Below are positions 8,405 to 17,406 of a DNA stretch of 40,339 nucleotides, one piece after another (the stretch's first letter is position 1; the number at the start of each line of letters is the position of its first letter). This DNA is from JAUIET01 sp964352475 (GTDB lineage Bacteria; Pseudomonadota; Gammaproteobacteria; Pseudomonadales; JAUIET01): the NCBI GenBank assembly GCA_964352475.1, contig CAYGSL010000044.1:1-40339 (forward strand). Direction: 5' to 3'. Below the pieces are notes generated by a model. It worked only from the letters and a program-made list of their open reading frames with translations, ran no database searches and had not been told where the DNA came from. The position numbers were made by a program, and so were the translations under genes.

Positions 8405-9319
8405 ATGCCCCTTTCAATAGCCGCCATCGGTGAATGCATGCTCGAGCTTTCCAAAGCTCATGGCAGCATCGATGCGTCTGGTCTTGCCATGGCCATGAAT
8501 TACGGTGGTGACACTCTCAACACCGCCGTCTATTTAAGTAGAAATGGCATCAATACTCGTTACGTTACAGCTCTGGGTGATGACGGCATGAGTGATTGGT
8601 TGTTACGTGAGTGGCAAAATGAAGGCATAGATTGCTCGCTGGTGGCGCGCATGCCGAACTCTGTGCCTGGCATGTACATGATTAATCTGGAGGACGATGG
8701 TGAGCGGTCTTTTTTATACTGGAGAGAAAACTCGCCAGCGAGTCGATTGTTTGATGACCGTGAACGCGTTGAAACACTTTTTGAATCTCTAAGTAGCGCT
8801 AGCCATTTATACCTTTCAGGAATCAGCCTGGGGATTCTTCCAGAGCAATCTCTACATCGTATGTTCGAACATCTAGATTCGTATAGAAAATCGGGCGGAA
8901 CGATTATTTTTGATGGTAATTATCGACCCAAGTTGTGGGCAAGTAAGGCAATCGCTCAGCAGGCTTACACTCGAATGTACGGTATGACTGATATAGCGCT
9001 GCCAACTTTAGAGGATGAATCCTTGCTGTTTGGCGTTGATTCAGCAGAACAACTAGTGCAGAACCTGAAAGCCTTTGGTGTGCGCGAAGCAGTCGTAAAG
9101 ATGGGCGCCGAAGGCTGTTTGTATGCTCACGAGCAGATTGTTGAGCAGGTTTGCGCGTTACAAGTCACACCTGTTGACACCACGGCCGCTGGCGACAGCT
9201 TCAATGCGGGATTTCTGGCGGCGAGACTAGGCGGGAGTAGTGGTGCAGATGCTTGCGGGGCAGGTCATGCCCTGGCGTCACAGGTGATTCAGCACCGTGG
9301 TGCAATCATTCCTCGCTAA
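8405..9319 (+). CDS. kdgK: 2-keto-3-deoxygluconate kinase (PfkB family)
   Basis: This 304-residue PfkB/ribokinase-family sugar kinase most likely phosphorylates 2-keto-3-deoxygluconate to KDPG, the substrate of the upstream Eda. The N-terminus AAIGECMLELS is typical of KdgK, and the MNYGGDTLNTAVYL segment is the substrate-side signature. DTTAAGDSFNAGF near residue 257 is PfkB signature 2 with the catalytic Asp. Length is typical. It lies 83 bases after ppc, and I see no terminator between them. The ribosome-binding site before the ATG is weak. Specificity is inferred from the N-terminal motif and the Entner-Doudoroff context; another keto-sugar kinase is possible. Confidence 0.88.
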   Translation: MPLSIAAIGECMLELSKAHGSIDASGLAMAMNYGGDTLNTAVYLSRNGINTRYVTALGDDGMSDWLLREWQNEGIDCSLVARMPNSVPGMYMINLEDDGERSFLYWRENSPASRLFDDRERVETLFESLSSASHLYLSGISLGILPEQSLHRMFEHLDSYRKSGGTIIFDGNYRPKLWASKAIAQQAYTRMYGMTDIALPTLEDESLLFGVDSAEQLVQNLKAFGVREAVVKMGAEGCLYAHEQIVEQVCALQVTPVDTTAAGDSFNAGFLAARLGGSSGADACGAGHALASQVIQHRGAIIPR

Positions 9320-9400
9320 CCCCGGCGTTACTCGCAATTGCACAGTCAGTTCACGCTTGTTAGACTCTCGCTATACGCAAGCCAGCCCAAGGAGATTTTT

Positions 9401-9448
9401 ATGATTGTTGATGCCGTAACCTCTGGGTTTATTGCGGGCGATCGTTAG
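9401..9448 (+). CDS. Possible 15-residue small ORF with a good ribosome-binding site
   Basis: An ATG preceded by AAGGAG at about 6 bases opens a 15-codon frame (MIVDAVTSGFIAGDR, then TAG) in the stretch between kdgK and rsgA. The peptide resembles nothing I recognise. It could be a small protein, a leader peptide, the remnant of a decayed gene, or chance. The near-ideal Shine-Dalgarno sequence is the only argument for translation. Confidence 0.25.
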   Translation: MIVDAVTSGFIAGDR

Positions 9449-9494
9449 TTTCCAGTTTTAGCCCTCAGTTTTACTCCCGGTTGATTCCATAGCC

Positions 9495-9540
9495 GGGGCT
9501 CACTGCCCCTTATCCATCGTTAATGCGCACTGAAGCGCAT
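9495..9540 (+). other. Two short perfect hairpins in the rsgA leader
   Basis: GGGGC (9495-9499) pairs with GCCCC (9505-9509) across 5 bases, and ATGCGC (9523-9528) pairs with GCGCAT (9535-9540) across 6 bases. Neither is followed by a T-run, so neither is a clear intrinsic terminator. The second ends 11 bases before the rsgA start codon, where it could affect translation initiation. Confidence 0.4.
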
Positions 9541-9551
9541 GGGGCAATACA

Positions 9552-10583
9552 ATGAATTTTACTGATCTTCAGCCTTTCGGTTGGCACCCATTTTTTCAAC
9601 AACAACTGTCACTGGATGAGTGGGAGCTTTGCTCTCCTGCACGAATCGTTGATTATCAGCGCACAGTGTTTACCTGTGTGAATGATAAAGGCAAACAAAC
9701 ACTGAGTATCAGTTCGTCAATGCCCGGCATGACAGTAGGCGACTGGATACTGCTGGATGAGACAGATGTATTTAGTCGCTTGCTCGAACGCTCTTCGGTG
9801 TTTGTTCGAAAGTCAGCCGGTTCCAAAGTAGATACTCAACTAGTAGCAGCAAACATTGATACTGTGTTTATCGTCTGTTCGATGAATCAGGATTTTAGTT
9901 TGAACCGAATTGAACGATATTTGGCGTTAGCGCATGAAGCTGGTGTTGAACCAGTGATTGTTCTTTCCAAGGCCGATCTGGCTGACAATGCGCAGTATTA
10001 TCTAGATCAGGTGGCAACTCTGGGCCAGCAATTAGCGGTCGTTGCAGTGAATGGTCTTCATACTACCAGCGTAGTTTCACTGCTTCCCTGGTGCACTAGT
10101 GGTAAAACGGTTGCCTTGCTTGGATCATCGGGTGTGGGGAAATCAACGCTGGTGAATACCTTGCTAGGAGATTCCTCGCAACTAACTGCGGAAATTCGGG
10201 CAGACGATGATGAGGGGCGGCATACAACTACCAGCCGTTCTCTGCATTCATTGTCAGGTGGTGGCTCGCTGTTGGACACGCCGGGTATGCGTGAGTTGCA
10301 GTTGGTGGATTGCGAGCAAGGCATCGAAGCGGCGTTTTCCGACGTGACCGAGTTAGCGCAACGTTGCAAGTTTACCGACTGCCAACATTTGAGCGAATCT
10401 GATTGCGCGGTAAAGCATGCCATTGAGCTGGGTGATCTGGATGCACGACGATTGAATAGCTACAGAAAGCTGCAACGCGAGCAGTTGCTCAATTCGGCAA
10501 CGCAGGCAGAAAAGCACCGAAGAGATCGTCAATTTGGGAAAATGGTTCGCAATGCCATGGCGCACAAAGCTGATCGTCGTTGA
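9552..10583 (+). CDS. rsgA: Small-ribosomal-subunit biogenesis GTPase RsgA
   Basis: This 343-residue circularly permuted GTPase checks late maturation of the 30S subunit. An N-terminal OB-like domain is followed by the permuted G motifs: LSKADL (G4) near residue 136, then the P-loop GSSGVGKST near residue 190, then DTPGMRELQ (G3). The C-terminal zinc motif has the pattern C-x4-C-x-H-x5-C (CKFTDCQHLSESDC) near residue 275. Length is at the usual upper end of the family. It sits between sugar genes with its own leader, and the location appears unrelated to them. Confidence 0.95.
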   Translation: MNFTDLQPFGWHPFFQQQLSLDEWELCSPARIVDYQRTVFTCVNDKGKQTLSISSSMPGMTVGDWILLDETDVFSRLLERSSVFVRKSAGSKVDTQLVAANIDTVFIVCSMNQDFSLNRIERYLALAHEAGVEPVIVLSKADLADNAQYYLDQVATLGQQLAVVAVNGLHTTSVVSLLPWCTSGKTVALLGSSGVGKSTLVNTLLGDSSQLTAEIRADDDEGRHTTTSRSLHSLSGGGSLLDTPGMRELQLVDCEQGIEAAFSDVTELAQRCKFTDCQHLSESDCAVKHAIELGDLDARRLNSYRKLQREQLLNSATQAEKHRRDRQFGKMVRNAMAHKADRR

Positions 10584-10652
10584 CATGGCGTAGCGGCTGG
10601 CTGAGAATCACCGGCTATCGATTTTAGACGCAAACTACACTCAGGAACTTCT

Positions 10653-11669
10653 GTGGAACAGCCAAAAGCAAAAACCAACATCTACGATGTGGCCGAGCGT
10701 GCTGGCGTGTCGATCAAAACAGTTTCGCGGGTGGTGAACAATGAGCCCAATGTAAGAGCCAACACTCGCGACAAAGTACAAGCCGCGATTGAGGAGCTGG
10801 GTTACATGCCCAGTGCTGCAGCGCGCGAGTTAACAGGTAAAGGCTCACGCGTGATTGGTTTGCTCTACGAAAACTCCGAAGACTTTAGTTACACGAATAA
10901 AATCCTAACGGCCGCACTTAATGCTTGCGAAGAGGAAGGGTATACGCTGGTGTTGCGCCCGTTTACTTTGCCAAATCCCAGGTTGGCTGAAAGTGTTAAG
11001 CAGCTTAAAGAAAATGCCCGTGTTGAAGGCATTATTGTGTTGCCGCCCTTAGCGGATCATAAAGCGCTTCGAAAATTGCTTAAGGAGCTGGGTCTACCGG
11101 TGGCCTTGATTGCACCAAAAACCGCACCCAAAGATGCGATTTGCGTGCGCTGTACTGATGAGCAAGCAAGTTACGACTTAGCCTGCTACGTGATTGACAG
11201 GGGGCACCAGCGAATCGGTTTTATTAAAGGCCACCCTGACCACTCTGCCAGTGCCGAGCGGTTTGCGGGTTACCTAAGAGCATTGAAAGAGCGAGAAATA
11301 GAGCTGGACGAGCAGCTTATTATGCAAGGCTATTTTGACTATGAATCGGGCAAGGCGGCCGCGAAGGAATTGCTTAGCCTGCCTTCGCCACCCACGGCAA
11401 TTATTGCCAGCAATGATGATATGGCAGCCGGCACACTGTTTGAGGCCCGTGAGTTGGGCCTGGGTGTACCGCGTCAATTGTCGATCACCGGTTTTGACGA
11501 CACTGCATTGGCCTCGCATTTGTGGCCACCGCTTACCACCGTCAAGCAGCCCATCACTGAAATGACCACCGCCGCTACTCGTAGTTTGATCCAGCGCTTG
11601 CAAGGTGATGAGCCCGCTACCCTGGCGCCATTCAACTGCGAAATTGTTGTTCGCGATTCAACCACTTAG
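10653..11669 (+). CDS. LacI-family transcriptional regulator
   Basis: This 338-residue repressor-type protein starts with GTG, with AGGA about 7 bases upstream. The N-terminal helix-turn-helix reads IYDVAERAGVSIKTVSRVVN, followed by a hinge helix (SAAARELTGKGSR) and a periplasmic-binding-protein-like sugar-sensing domain ending in the SITGFDDTALA and TTVKQP segments typical of LacI/GalR. A LacI-type palindrome lies 62 bases after its stop, in front of the first GH3 gene, and two more lie at the receptor promoter. It is the only regulator in the window and probably controls the glucan locus. The inducer is unknown, probably a gluco-oligosaccharide. Confidence 0.93.
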   Translation: MEQPKAKTNIYDVAERAGVSIKTVSRVVNNEPNVRANTRDKVQAAIEELGYMPSAAARELTGKGSRVIGLLYENSEDFSYTNKILTAALNACEEEGYTLVLRPFTLPNPRLAESVKQLKENARVEGIIVLPPLADHKALRKLLKELGLPVALIAPKTAPKDAICVRCTDEQASYDLACYVIDRGHQRIGFIKGHPDHSASAERFAGYLRALKEREIELDEQLIMQGYFDYESGKAAAKELLSLPSPPTAIIASNDDMAAGTLFEARELGLGVPRQLSITGFDDTALASHLWPPLTTVKQPITEMTTAATRSLIQRLQGDEPATLAPFNCEIVVRDSTT

Positions 11670-11730
11670 AACATCGGTACAGATAACTCCCGGCGGGCTA
11701 TTCCATTTCGTCTGAATGTTGTAGTATTAA

Positions 11731-11746
11731 ATGACAGCGTTGTCAT
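11731..11746. promoter_or_regulatory. LacI-type operator before the first GH3 gene
   Basis: The sequence ATGACAGCGTTGTCAT is a 16-base palindrome with one mismatched pair. It matches the class of the two palindromes at 17364 and 17407 (core GACAGCGCTGTC). ATGACA at 11731-11736 resembles a -35 box, with a weak -10 (TACGAT, 11754-11759) after a 17-base spacer, so a bound repressor would cover the promoter. It lies 41 bases before the start codon at 11787. The promoter part is the weaker call. Confidence 0.75.
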
Positions 11747-11786
11747 AACGTATTACGATGTATGAAAAAGGAATGGCGAGAAGCCG

Positions 11787-14155
11787 ATGAACGCAGAATT
11801 CAAGCTAGTTGAGAACGCCATTACGCGTGCTCAGGATCTGCTCAAACTACTGAGTTTGGAAGAGAAGGTTGGTCAGCTCACCCAGCTCAATGGTGAGGGT
11901 GGTCACATACCCAATGCCTTGCGCGACGGTATTCGTGCGGGGCGGGTGGGTTCTGTAATTAACGAAGTTGATCCAGACACTCTTGCTGAGCTGCAGCGCA
12001 TAGCGCGCGAGGAAAATGCGCATGGCATTCCGTTGTTGATCGGGCGTGATGTGATTCATGGCTTCAGAACCATTATGCCGATCCCGCTGGGCATGGCCGC
12101 CAGTTGGCAACCGGAATTGGTTCGCCAGTCTGCAGAGATTGCGGCCGAAGAGGCGTCAATTCAGGGAGTGAACTGGACGTTTGCGCCCATGCTGGATNNN
12201 NNNNNNNNNNNNNNNNNNNNNNNNNNNNNNNNNNNNNNNNNNNNNNNNNNNNNNNNNNNNNNNNNNNNNNNNNNNNNNNNNNNNNNNNNNNNNNNNNGGC
12301 CGAAGAGGCGTCAATTCAGGGAGTGAACTGGACGTTTGCGCCCATGCTGGATGTTTCCAGAGACCCGCGTTGGGGTCGCATGGCCGAAAGTTTTGGCGAA
12401 GACCCATTGCTGACCAGTGAGTTTGGTGCGGCAATGGTTAGAGGTTTTCAAAACGGCAGCGAGCATCAGCTGGTCAGTTGCTTAAAGCATTTCGTTGGCT
12501 ACGGTGCCAGCGAGAGCGGGCGTGATTACAACACCACCTATATTCCCGAAGTTGAGCTGCGCAATGTGCACCTGCGACCGTTTCATGCTTGTGTGAAAGC
12601 CGGTGCAATGTCGTTAATGCCTTCATTTAGTGATTTAAACGGCATGCCACCTTCCGGGAATAGCTGGTTGCTGCGAACCATACTGCGCGATGAGTGGGGG
12701 TTTGACGGGCTGGTGGTTAGCGATTGGTGTTCTATCACCGAGCTTATGAATCACGGGATTGCTGAAAGTCCTGAGCATGCGGGTCGAATTTCGGCTCTGG
12801 CCGGTGTCAGTATCGATATGGTCAGTAATGCTTACGCAGACCATTTAGCGGAACAGGTTCGCAGCAAAGCGATCTCCGAGGCACTGGTCGACGACTTATG
12901 TACTGAAGTGTTAGCCGTGAAATACGCTGCCGGCTTGTTTGACGCTGGAACACGCAACTACTCGTACGCTGCGCGCACTGAACGTGCAGACGCTGCGGCA
13001 CGTAAGATAGCCACTGAAAGCGTAGTGTTATTAAAGAATGATCACCAAACGTTGCCGTTGCAGCGCAGCGCCAATCAGTCCGTGTGTTTGATTGGGCCAC
13101 TGGCTGATCAACCATACGAGCAACTGGGGACTTGGGTATTTGATGCCGATACTGATCGCAGCGTCACTTTGCGCCAGGCGCTGGAAGCTGAGTTGGGCGA
13201 GCGTTTAAGTTTTTCTGCAGTACTGGAATTCAGCCGCGATCAGAACCAGCAGAATTTTGATGAAGCCGCCGCACTTGCAAGCAATGCTGACATTATTGTG
13301 CTGGCGCTGGGCGAAGAAGCAATCTTGTCGGGTGAGGCGCATTGCCGCACCGACCTGGGATTGCCGGGCGCGCAAATGGCCTTGCTTGAGCGATTGAAGA
13401 CATTGGGTAAACCCATTGTTGCGATCGTCATGGCGGGTCGACCGCTCACCATTGGGCCTCTGTTGAACCAGGTGGATTCAGTGTTGTACGCGTTTCACCC
13501 CGGATCGCAGGCCGGTCCGGCATTGTGTGATCTATTGATGGGCGACGCGGTGCCTTCCGGCAAGCTTCCAGTCACAATGCCAAGAGTGGTTGGCCAGATT
13601 CCAATGTATTACGCGCACGGTAACACCGGTCGACCGCCAGTTGAAGGTACAGTATTCGGGCTTGATGATATTGCCATTGGCGCTGGACAAACCTCCGTAG
13701 GCAACACCTCATTTCATCTGGATGTTGAGCCAAGCCCCTTGTTTCCATTTGGATTTGGCTTGTCCTATACCTGGTTCGAATATTCCGGGCTTGAAGTGCA
13801 TGAGTCTATGGAACAGGCTAGTGGGCAGCTCAAAGTGAGCGTGCAAGTTCGCAACTGCGGCGAACAAGCAGCGTATGAAACGGTTCAGTTGTACACTCGC
13901 GACCCCGTTGCCAGCGTGACACGCCCGGTGCGCGAATTGAAGGCGTTTGAGAAAGTACTTCTTAATGCAGGTGAGGCAAAGCAAATCAAGTTTGCACTTA
14001 ATGTAGAAGATCTAGCGTTCTTTAATGGTCAACAGTGGCTGGCGGAGCCCGGTGCGATTCAGCTCTGGGTTGGAACCGATTGCACCGCTCAGCTTGGCAC
14101 GGAAGTTCGCATCCTCGAAAGCGAAGCTCGTCCCCATGTTATTAACGCCATCTAG
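11787..14155 (+). CDS. Glycoside hydrolase family 3 beta-glucosidase (contains an artefactual gap)
   Basis: This is a BglX-like GH3 beta-glucosidase. Collapsing the duplicated 55 bases and the 100 N restores one frame of about 737 residues, normal for the family. The N-terminal barrel has GRDVIHGFRTIMP and DPRWGRMAESFGEDP. The nucleophile Asp is in GLVVSDW (about residue 261 of the merged protein). The second domain carries the SGEAHCRTDLGLPG motif with a candidate acid/base Glu, and a C-terminal FnIII-like domain contains TRPVRELKAFEKV. I see no signal peptide, so it probably acts in the cytoplasm on imported oligosaccharides. The 3' end overlaps the next gene by 20 bases. An operator lies just upstream. 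Confidence 0.93.
12143..12352. other. Unmerged contig overlap: 55-base duplicate flanking 100 N
   Basis: Bases 12143-12197 and 12298-12352 are identical (55 of 55) and surround exactly 100 N. Removing one copy and the N joins 12197 to 12353 in the correct frame and gives a continuous GH3 sequence (FAPMLD followed by VSRDPRWGR). This is a scaffolding artefact, not a repeat. Confidence 0.95.
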
Positions 14156-15545
14156 CAAATTCAGCTTAAGCGGCTGTGCTGCTCGCAGCGGTCTGACTGC
14201 TTTGCTGGCGTTGATTCTCTCTGCGTGCACGCCAGGCAATGTCGACAACAAACCAGTAGACAACACACTGGCAGGTAATGTCGAAGCGAGTGGTCGGGTG
14301 GAAATAAGCGCCACAAACGGCGCTTACAACTTATTGCGTGACGGGAAACCTTATCTCATTAAAGGCGCTGGAATGGGTTTAACGGACGCAGCAGCCATCC
14401 CTCAAATAGAATTGCTTAAAAAAGCCGGTGGTAATTCGTTTCGCACCTGGAATGTTCCTGAGCGTAAAGTATTAGACCGTGCTCACGAACTGGGCTTGAC
14501 CGTTGCCATTGGTCTTGATGTTCAGCGTGAGCGTCACGGCTTCGATTACAACGATCCGGTAGCCGTAGAGCAGCAGTTTGAGCGCATAAAAAAGGAAGTG
14601 CTGGCGTATCGAGACCACCCGGCAATTATTGCCTGGTTTATTGGCAATGAGCTGAATCTGAATCTCAAAAACCCAAAAGTGTACGATGCGGTTAACGATA
14701 TTGCCGAGTTTATCAAAGAGGTAGACCCAAACCGCGTGGTGACCAGTACCACGGCTGGCATAGACCCGAAACTAGCGGCGATGATTCAACAGCGTGCACC
14801 AGCCCTGGATTTCCTCAGTATTCAGGTATACGGCGGTATTTTTGATCTGCAAGAAGCGCTGGATGAGATTGATTGGAAATTTCCGCTGATGGTGACGGAA
14901 TGGGGCACAGAAGGGCATTGGGAGGTTGACGCAACCACCTGGGGCGCACCTATTGAATTTAACAGCAGCGAAAAAGCAGACCATTACCGTCGCGCCTATG
15001 AAGAGGTGTTAAGTAAAATGAACGGTCGCCTGATCGGCAATTATGCGTTTCTGTGGGGGCAAAAGCAGGAGCGAACGCCCACCTGGTACGGCATGCTCAC
15101 CGAAAAAGATGAGCCCACTGCGGTGGTAGACGTGATGGTTAAGATATGGACCGGACGATGGCCTGAACAAACAGCTCCCAAGGTCAAGCAGTTGCTGTTG
15201 AACAACACCCTGGCAACAAGCAGTTTGTCGCTAGATGCCGGTCAAACTGTTGAAGCAAGGCTTGAGCTGCTGGATGACCAAGCCGGTTTAGAATATGAAT
15301 GGTTGTTGAAGCACGAGAGCACCGCCACCCAGTCGGGCGGCGATGCCGAGTACTTACCGGTCGATTTAACGGCTATGCAGCAATTTGCAAGTCAGCCATC
15401 AGTTGCGGTTGCAGCGCCTGATCAGCCCGGACAATATCGCCTGTTGGTTTACGTCAGAAACACGGCGGGTCAAGTGGCTCATGCCAATTTTCCATTTAAG
15501 GTTGTGTGCGGATCTAATGCCAACTGTGAAACACCCAGCCAGTAA
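14136..15545 (+). CDS. Lipoprotein TIM-barrel glycoside hydrolase (GH2/GH5-like)
   Basis: From the ATG at 14136 this is a 469-residue protein with a lipoprotein signal. A hydrophobic stretch ends in the lipobox LSAC with Cys31. The residue after Cys is Thr, not Asp, so by the E. coli Lol rule it would go to the outer membrane. The barrel has WFIGNELN with candidate acid/base Glu172 and MVTEWGTEG with candidate nucleophile Glu255, the clan GH-A pattern. An Ig-like C-terminal part follows from about residue 345. An upstream in-frame start at 14025 would destroy the signal sequence and is rejected. It overlaps the first GH3 by 20 bases. The exact GH family and linkage are uncertain; a beta-glucan is the likely substrate. 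Confidence 0.82.
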   Translation: MLLTPSSKFSLSGCAARSGLTALLALILSACTPGNVDNKPVDNTLAGNVEASGRVEISATNGAYNLLRDGKPYLIKGAGMGLTDAAAIPQIELLKKAGGNSFRTWNVPERKVLDRAHELGLTVAIGLDVQRERHGFDYNDPVAVEQQFERIKKEVLAYRDHPAIIAWFIGNELNLNLKNPKVYDAVNDIAEFIKEVDPNRVVTSTTAGIDPKLAAMIQQRAPALDFLSIQVYGGIFDLQEALDEIDWKFPLMVTEWGTEGHWEVDATTWGAPIEFNSSEKADHYRRAYEEVLSKMNGRLIGNYAFLWGQKQERTPTWYGMLTEKDEPTAVVDVMVKIWTGRWPEQTAPKVKQLLLNNTLATSSLSLDAGQTVEARLELLDDQAGLEYEWLLKHESTATQSGGDAEYLPVDLTAMQQFASQPSVAVAAPDQPGQYRLLVYVRNTAGQVAHANFPFKVVCGSNANCETPSQ

Positions 15546-15574
15546 CAGCGCTTAGCGAGCGAGAGATAACCGGA

Positions 15575-17401
15575 ATGCTAAACAAAGAACAAAAAGAAAG
15601 ATTGCAACACATAATGTCGACCATGACTCTGGCGCAAAAGGTTGGCCAGATGACCATGGCAGAGCGTATGTGGGCCACTCCCGATGACGTGCGCGAGCAT
15701 GGCTTGGGTTCGATATTGTCGGGTGGTGGGTCAGCGCCAGGTGACAATACAGCGGCTGATTGGGTTGAGATGAACGACGCCTACTGGCAGGCCTGCATGG
15801 AAGCGGAAGGCGGGGTAGGCGTGCCCATTTTGTTTGCGGTGGATGCGGTGCACGGGCATAACAATCTCAAAGGTGCGACCATTTTTCCACACAATCTGGG
15901 CTTGGGTGCGGCAGATGATTCTGAGCTGGTTGCAAAAATCGCAGAACTGACGGCGAAAGAAATTCTTGCGACCGGTCTCGACTGGAATTTTGCGCCTACC
16001 CTTGCGGTAGTGAAGGATATTCGTTGGGGGCGCACCTATGAGAGCTTTGGTAGCGACCCTCAGCGCGCGGCGAGTTATGGCGAGGCATATGTGCAAGCAT
16101 GCCAGGCGCAGGGTGTGTTGGCTTGCGTTAAACACTGGGTAGGGGATGGCGAGACACACCACGGCATAGATCAGGGTGATACGCGCCTGGATTATGAAGC
16201 CCTTGAATCCACTCACATGACTCCATATTACCCTGCGCTAAAGGCAGGCGTACATAGTGTGATGGTTAGTTTTAATAGCTGGAATGGCGACAAGTGCCAC
16301 GGCCATCGTTATTTGGTCACCGAGGTGCTGAAAGAGAAGCTCGGTTTTTCAGGCATTGTTGTCTCCGATTGGGACGGCATCGATTACTTGAGTAAAGACT
16401 ATGGGCAGGCCATTCGTGAGTCGGTTAATGCCGGCCTTGATCTGTTTATGGTGCCTGAAAACTGGCGTTTGTTTCTGTCGGGCTTAAAGGAGCAGGTCGA
16501 TCTCGGGCATGTCAGCGAGTCGCGAATTGATGATGCGGTTAGCCGAATCCTCGCAGTGAAAATAAAGATGGGCCTGCTGGATAAGCCGAGGCCGGCGATG
16601 AGAATAAACACGGACATGCTTGCGCCGGGTTGCCCGGCACACCGAAGTGTTGCGCGCGAAGCTGTGCGCAAGTCATTGGTATTGCTTAAGAATGAGCAGC
16701 AGGTCTTGCCAGTAAATGAGGCGCAGCGAATTTTGGTGGCTGGCAAAAACGCCAATAACCTGGGGCATCAATGCGGTGGCTGGACGGTGAGCTGGCAGGG
16801 TGAGCCGGATGGAAGCAATATCGAAGGAACAACTCTGTGGCACGCTGTGTCGTCGCGCGCCTCTCAGGCCGAATTAAGTGCCGATCTTGATGGAAGTGAT
16901 GCAGACCCTGGAAAGCACGATGTGGCCATTGTCGCGATTGGGGAAACGCCTTATGCGGAAGGCTTTGGGGATATTCGCTTTGATGATGAAGGTCTTATCC
17001 AGACAGGCTCAATGATACAAGGCCTGATGAAACCACTGGAGCCCTATGGTCATTCATTGGCGCTAGCTGATTTGCATCCTGAAGATCTGGCGTGCATCTG
17101 TCGTATTCGTGAAGCCGGCGTACCTGTTATCGCTGTATTAATGTCTGGGCGACCTCTGGTGATTGATCAGGAGCTGGAAGAATGCCAGGCGTTTGTGGCT
17201 GCCTGGCTGCCAGGTACAGAAGGAGAAGGCATAGCCGATCTATTGTTCGGTGATTACCCTTTCACCGCTAAGTTACCGCTGCCGTGGCCGGCCGATGAAG
17301 GGCTAAATTCTGACCGTTTAGGATTTGAAGCAGGATTTGGCATTGATTTACTCGCTTCCGCTGTTGACAGCGCTGTCGAAAAAAAGTATAAATTGTCTTG
17401 A
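15575..17401 (+). CDS. Glycoside hydrolase family 3, exo-beta-glucanase type
   Basis: This 608-residue GH3 enzyme resembles the plant/bacterial exo-1,3/1,4-beta-glucanase branch and lacks the FnIII-like tail of the other GH3. Motifs are FAVDAVHGHNN, RWGRTYESFG, CVKHWVGDG and SGIVVSDWDGID with nucleophile Asp265. The second domain has GETPYAEGFGD, holding the candidate acid/base Glu of this branch. There is no signal peptide, so a cytoplasmic location is likely. It starts 29 bases after the lipoprotein glycosidase gene. Its last codons (about residues 597-608) also encode a LacI operator and the promoter of the next gene. Confidence 0.93.
   Translation: MLNKEQKERLQHIMSTMTLAQKVGQMTMAERMWATPDDVREHGLGSILSGGGSAPGDNTAADWVEMNDAYWQACMEAEGGVGVPILFAVDAVHGHNNLKGATIFPHNLGLGAADDSELVAKIAELTAKEILATGLDWNFAPTLAVVKDIRWGRTYESFGSDPQRAASYGEAYVQACQAQGVLACVKHWVGDGETHHGIDQGDTRLDYEALESTHMTPYYPALKAGVHSVMVSFNSWNGDKCHGHRYLVTEVLKEKLGFSGIVVSDWDGIDYLSKDYGQAIRESVNAGLDLFMVPENWRLFLSGLKEQVDLGHVSESRIDDAVSRILAVKIKMGLLDKPRPAMRINTDMLAPGCPAHRSVAREAVRKSLVLLKNEQQVLPVNEAQRILVAGKNANNLGHQCGGWTVSWQGEPDGSNIEGTTLWHAVSSRASQAELSADLDGSDADPGKHDVAIVAIGETPYAEGFGDIRFDDEGLIQTGSMIQGLMKPLEPYGHSLALADLHPEDLACICRIREAGVPVIAVLMSGRPLVIDQELEECQAFVAAWLPGTEGEGIADLLFGDYPFTAKLPLPWPADEGLNSDRLGFEAGFGIDLLASAVDSAVEKKYKLS
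17364..17379. promoter_or_regulatory. LacI-type operator O1, overlapping the -35 box
   Basis: TTGACAGCGCTGTCGA contains the perfect 12-base palindrome GACAGCGCTGTC (17366-17377). It overlaps the -35 hexamer and is translated as part of the GH3 C-terminus. Its centre is 42 bases (four helical turns) from that of O2. Confidence 0.8.
17364..17392 (+). promoter_or_regulatory. Sigma70 promoter for the TonB-dependent receptor gene
   Basis: TTGACA (17364-17369) matches the -35 consensus exactly. A 17-base spacer leads to TATAAA (17387-17392), 5 of 6 to the -10 consensus. Transcription would start near 17399, about 120 bases before the receptor ATG. The promoter lies inside the 3' end of the upstream GH3 coding sequence and is flanked by two LacI-type palindromes. 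Confidence 0.8.
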
Positions 17402-17406
17402 AGATA

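Noticed and set aside
12143..12352. Genuine 55-base direct repeat
   Set aside because: It surrounds a placeholder of exactly 100 N and its collapse restores a full gene, so it is a contig overlap.
14025..14135. Longer N-terminus for the lipoprotein glycosidase
   Set aside because: It would overlap the GH3 gene by 131 bases and bury the lipoprotein signal, which begins naturally at the ATG at 14136.
12104..14155. Separate second GH3 gene starting at 12104
   Set aside because: The frame is open only because it reads through the N-run. Its first residues are in the wrong frame of the real gene, and the 55-base overlap shows one continuous gene from 11787.
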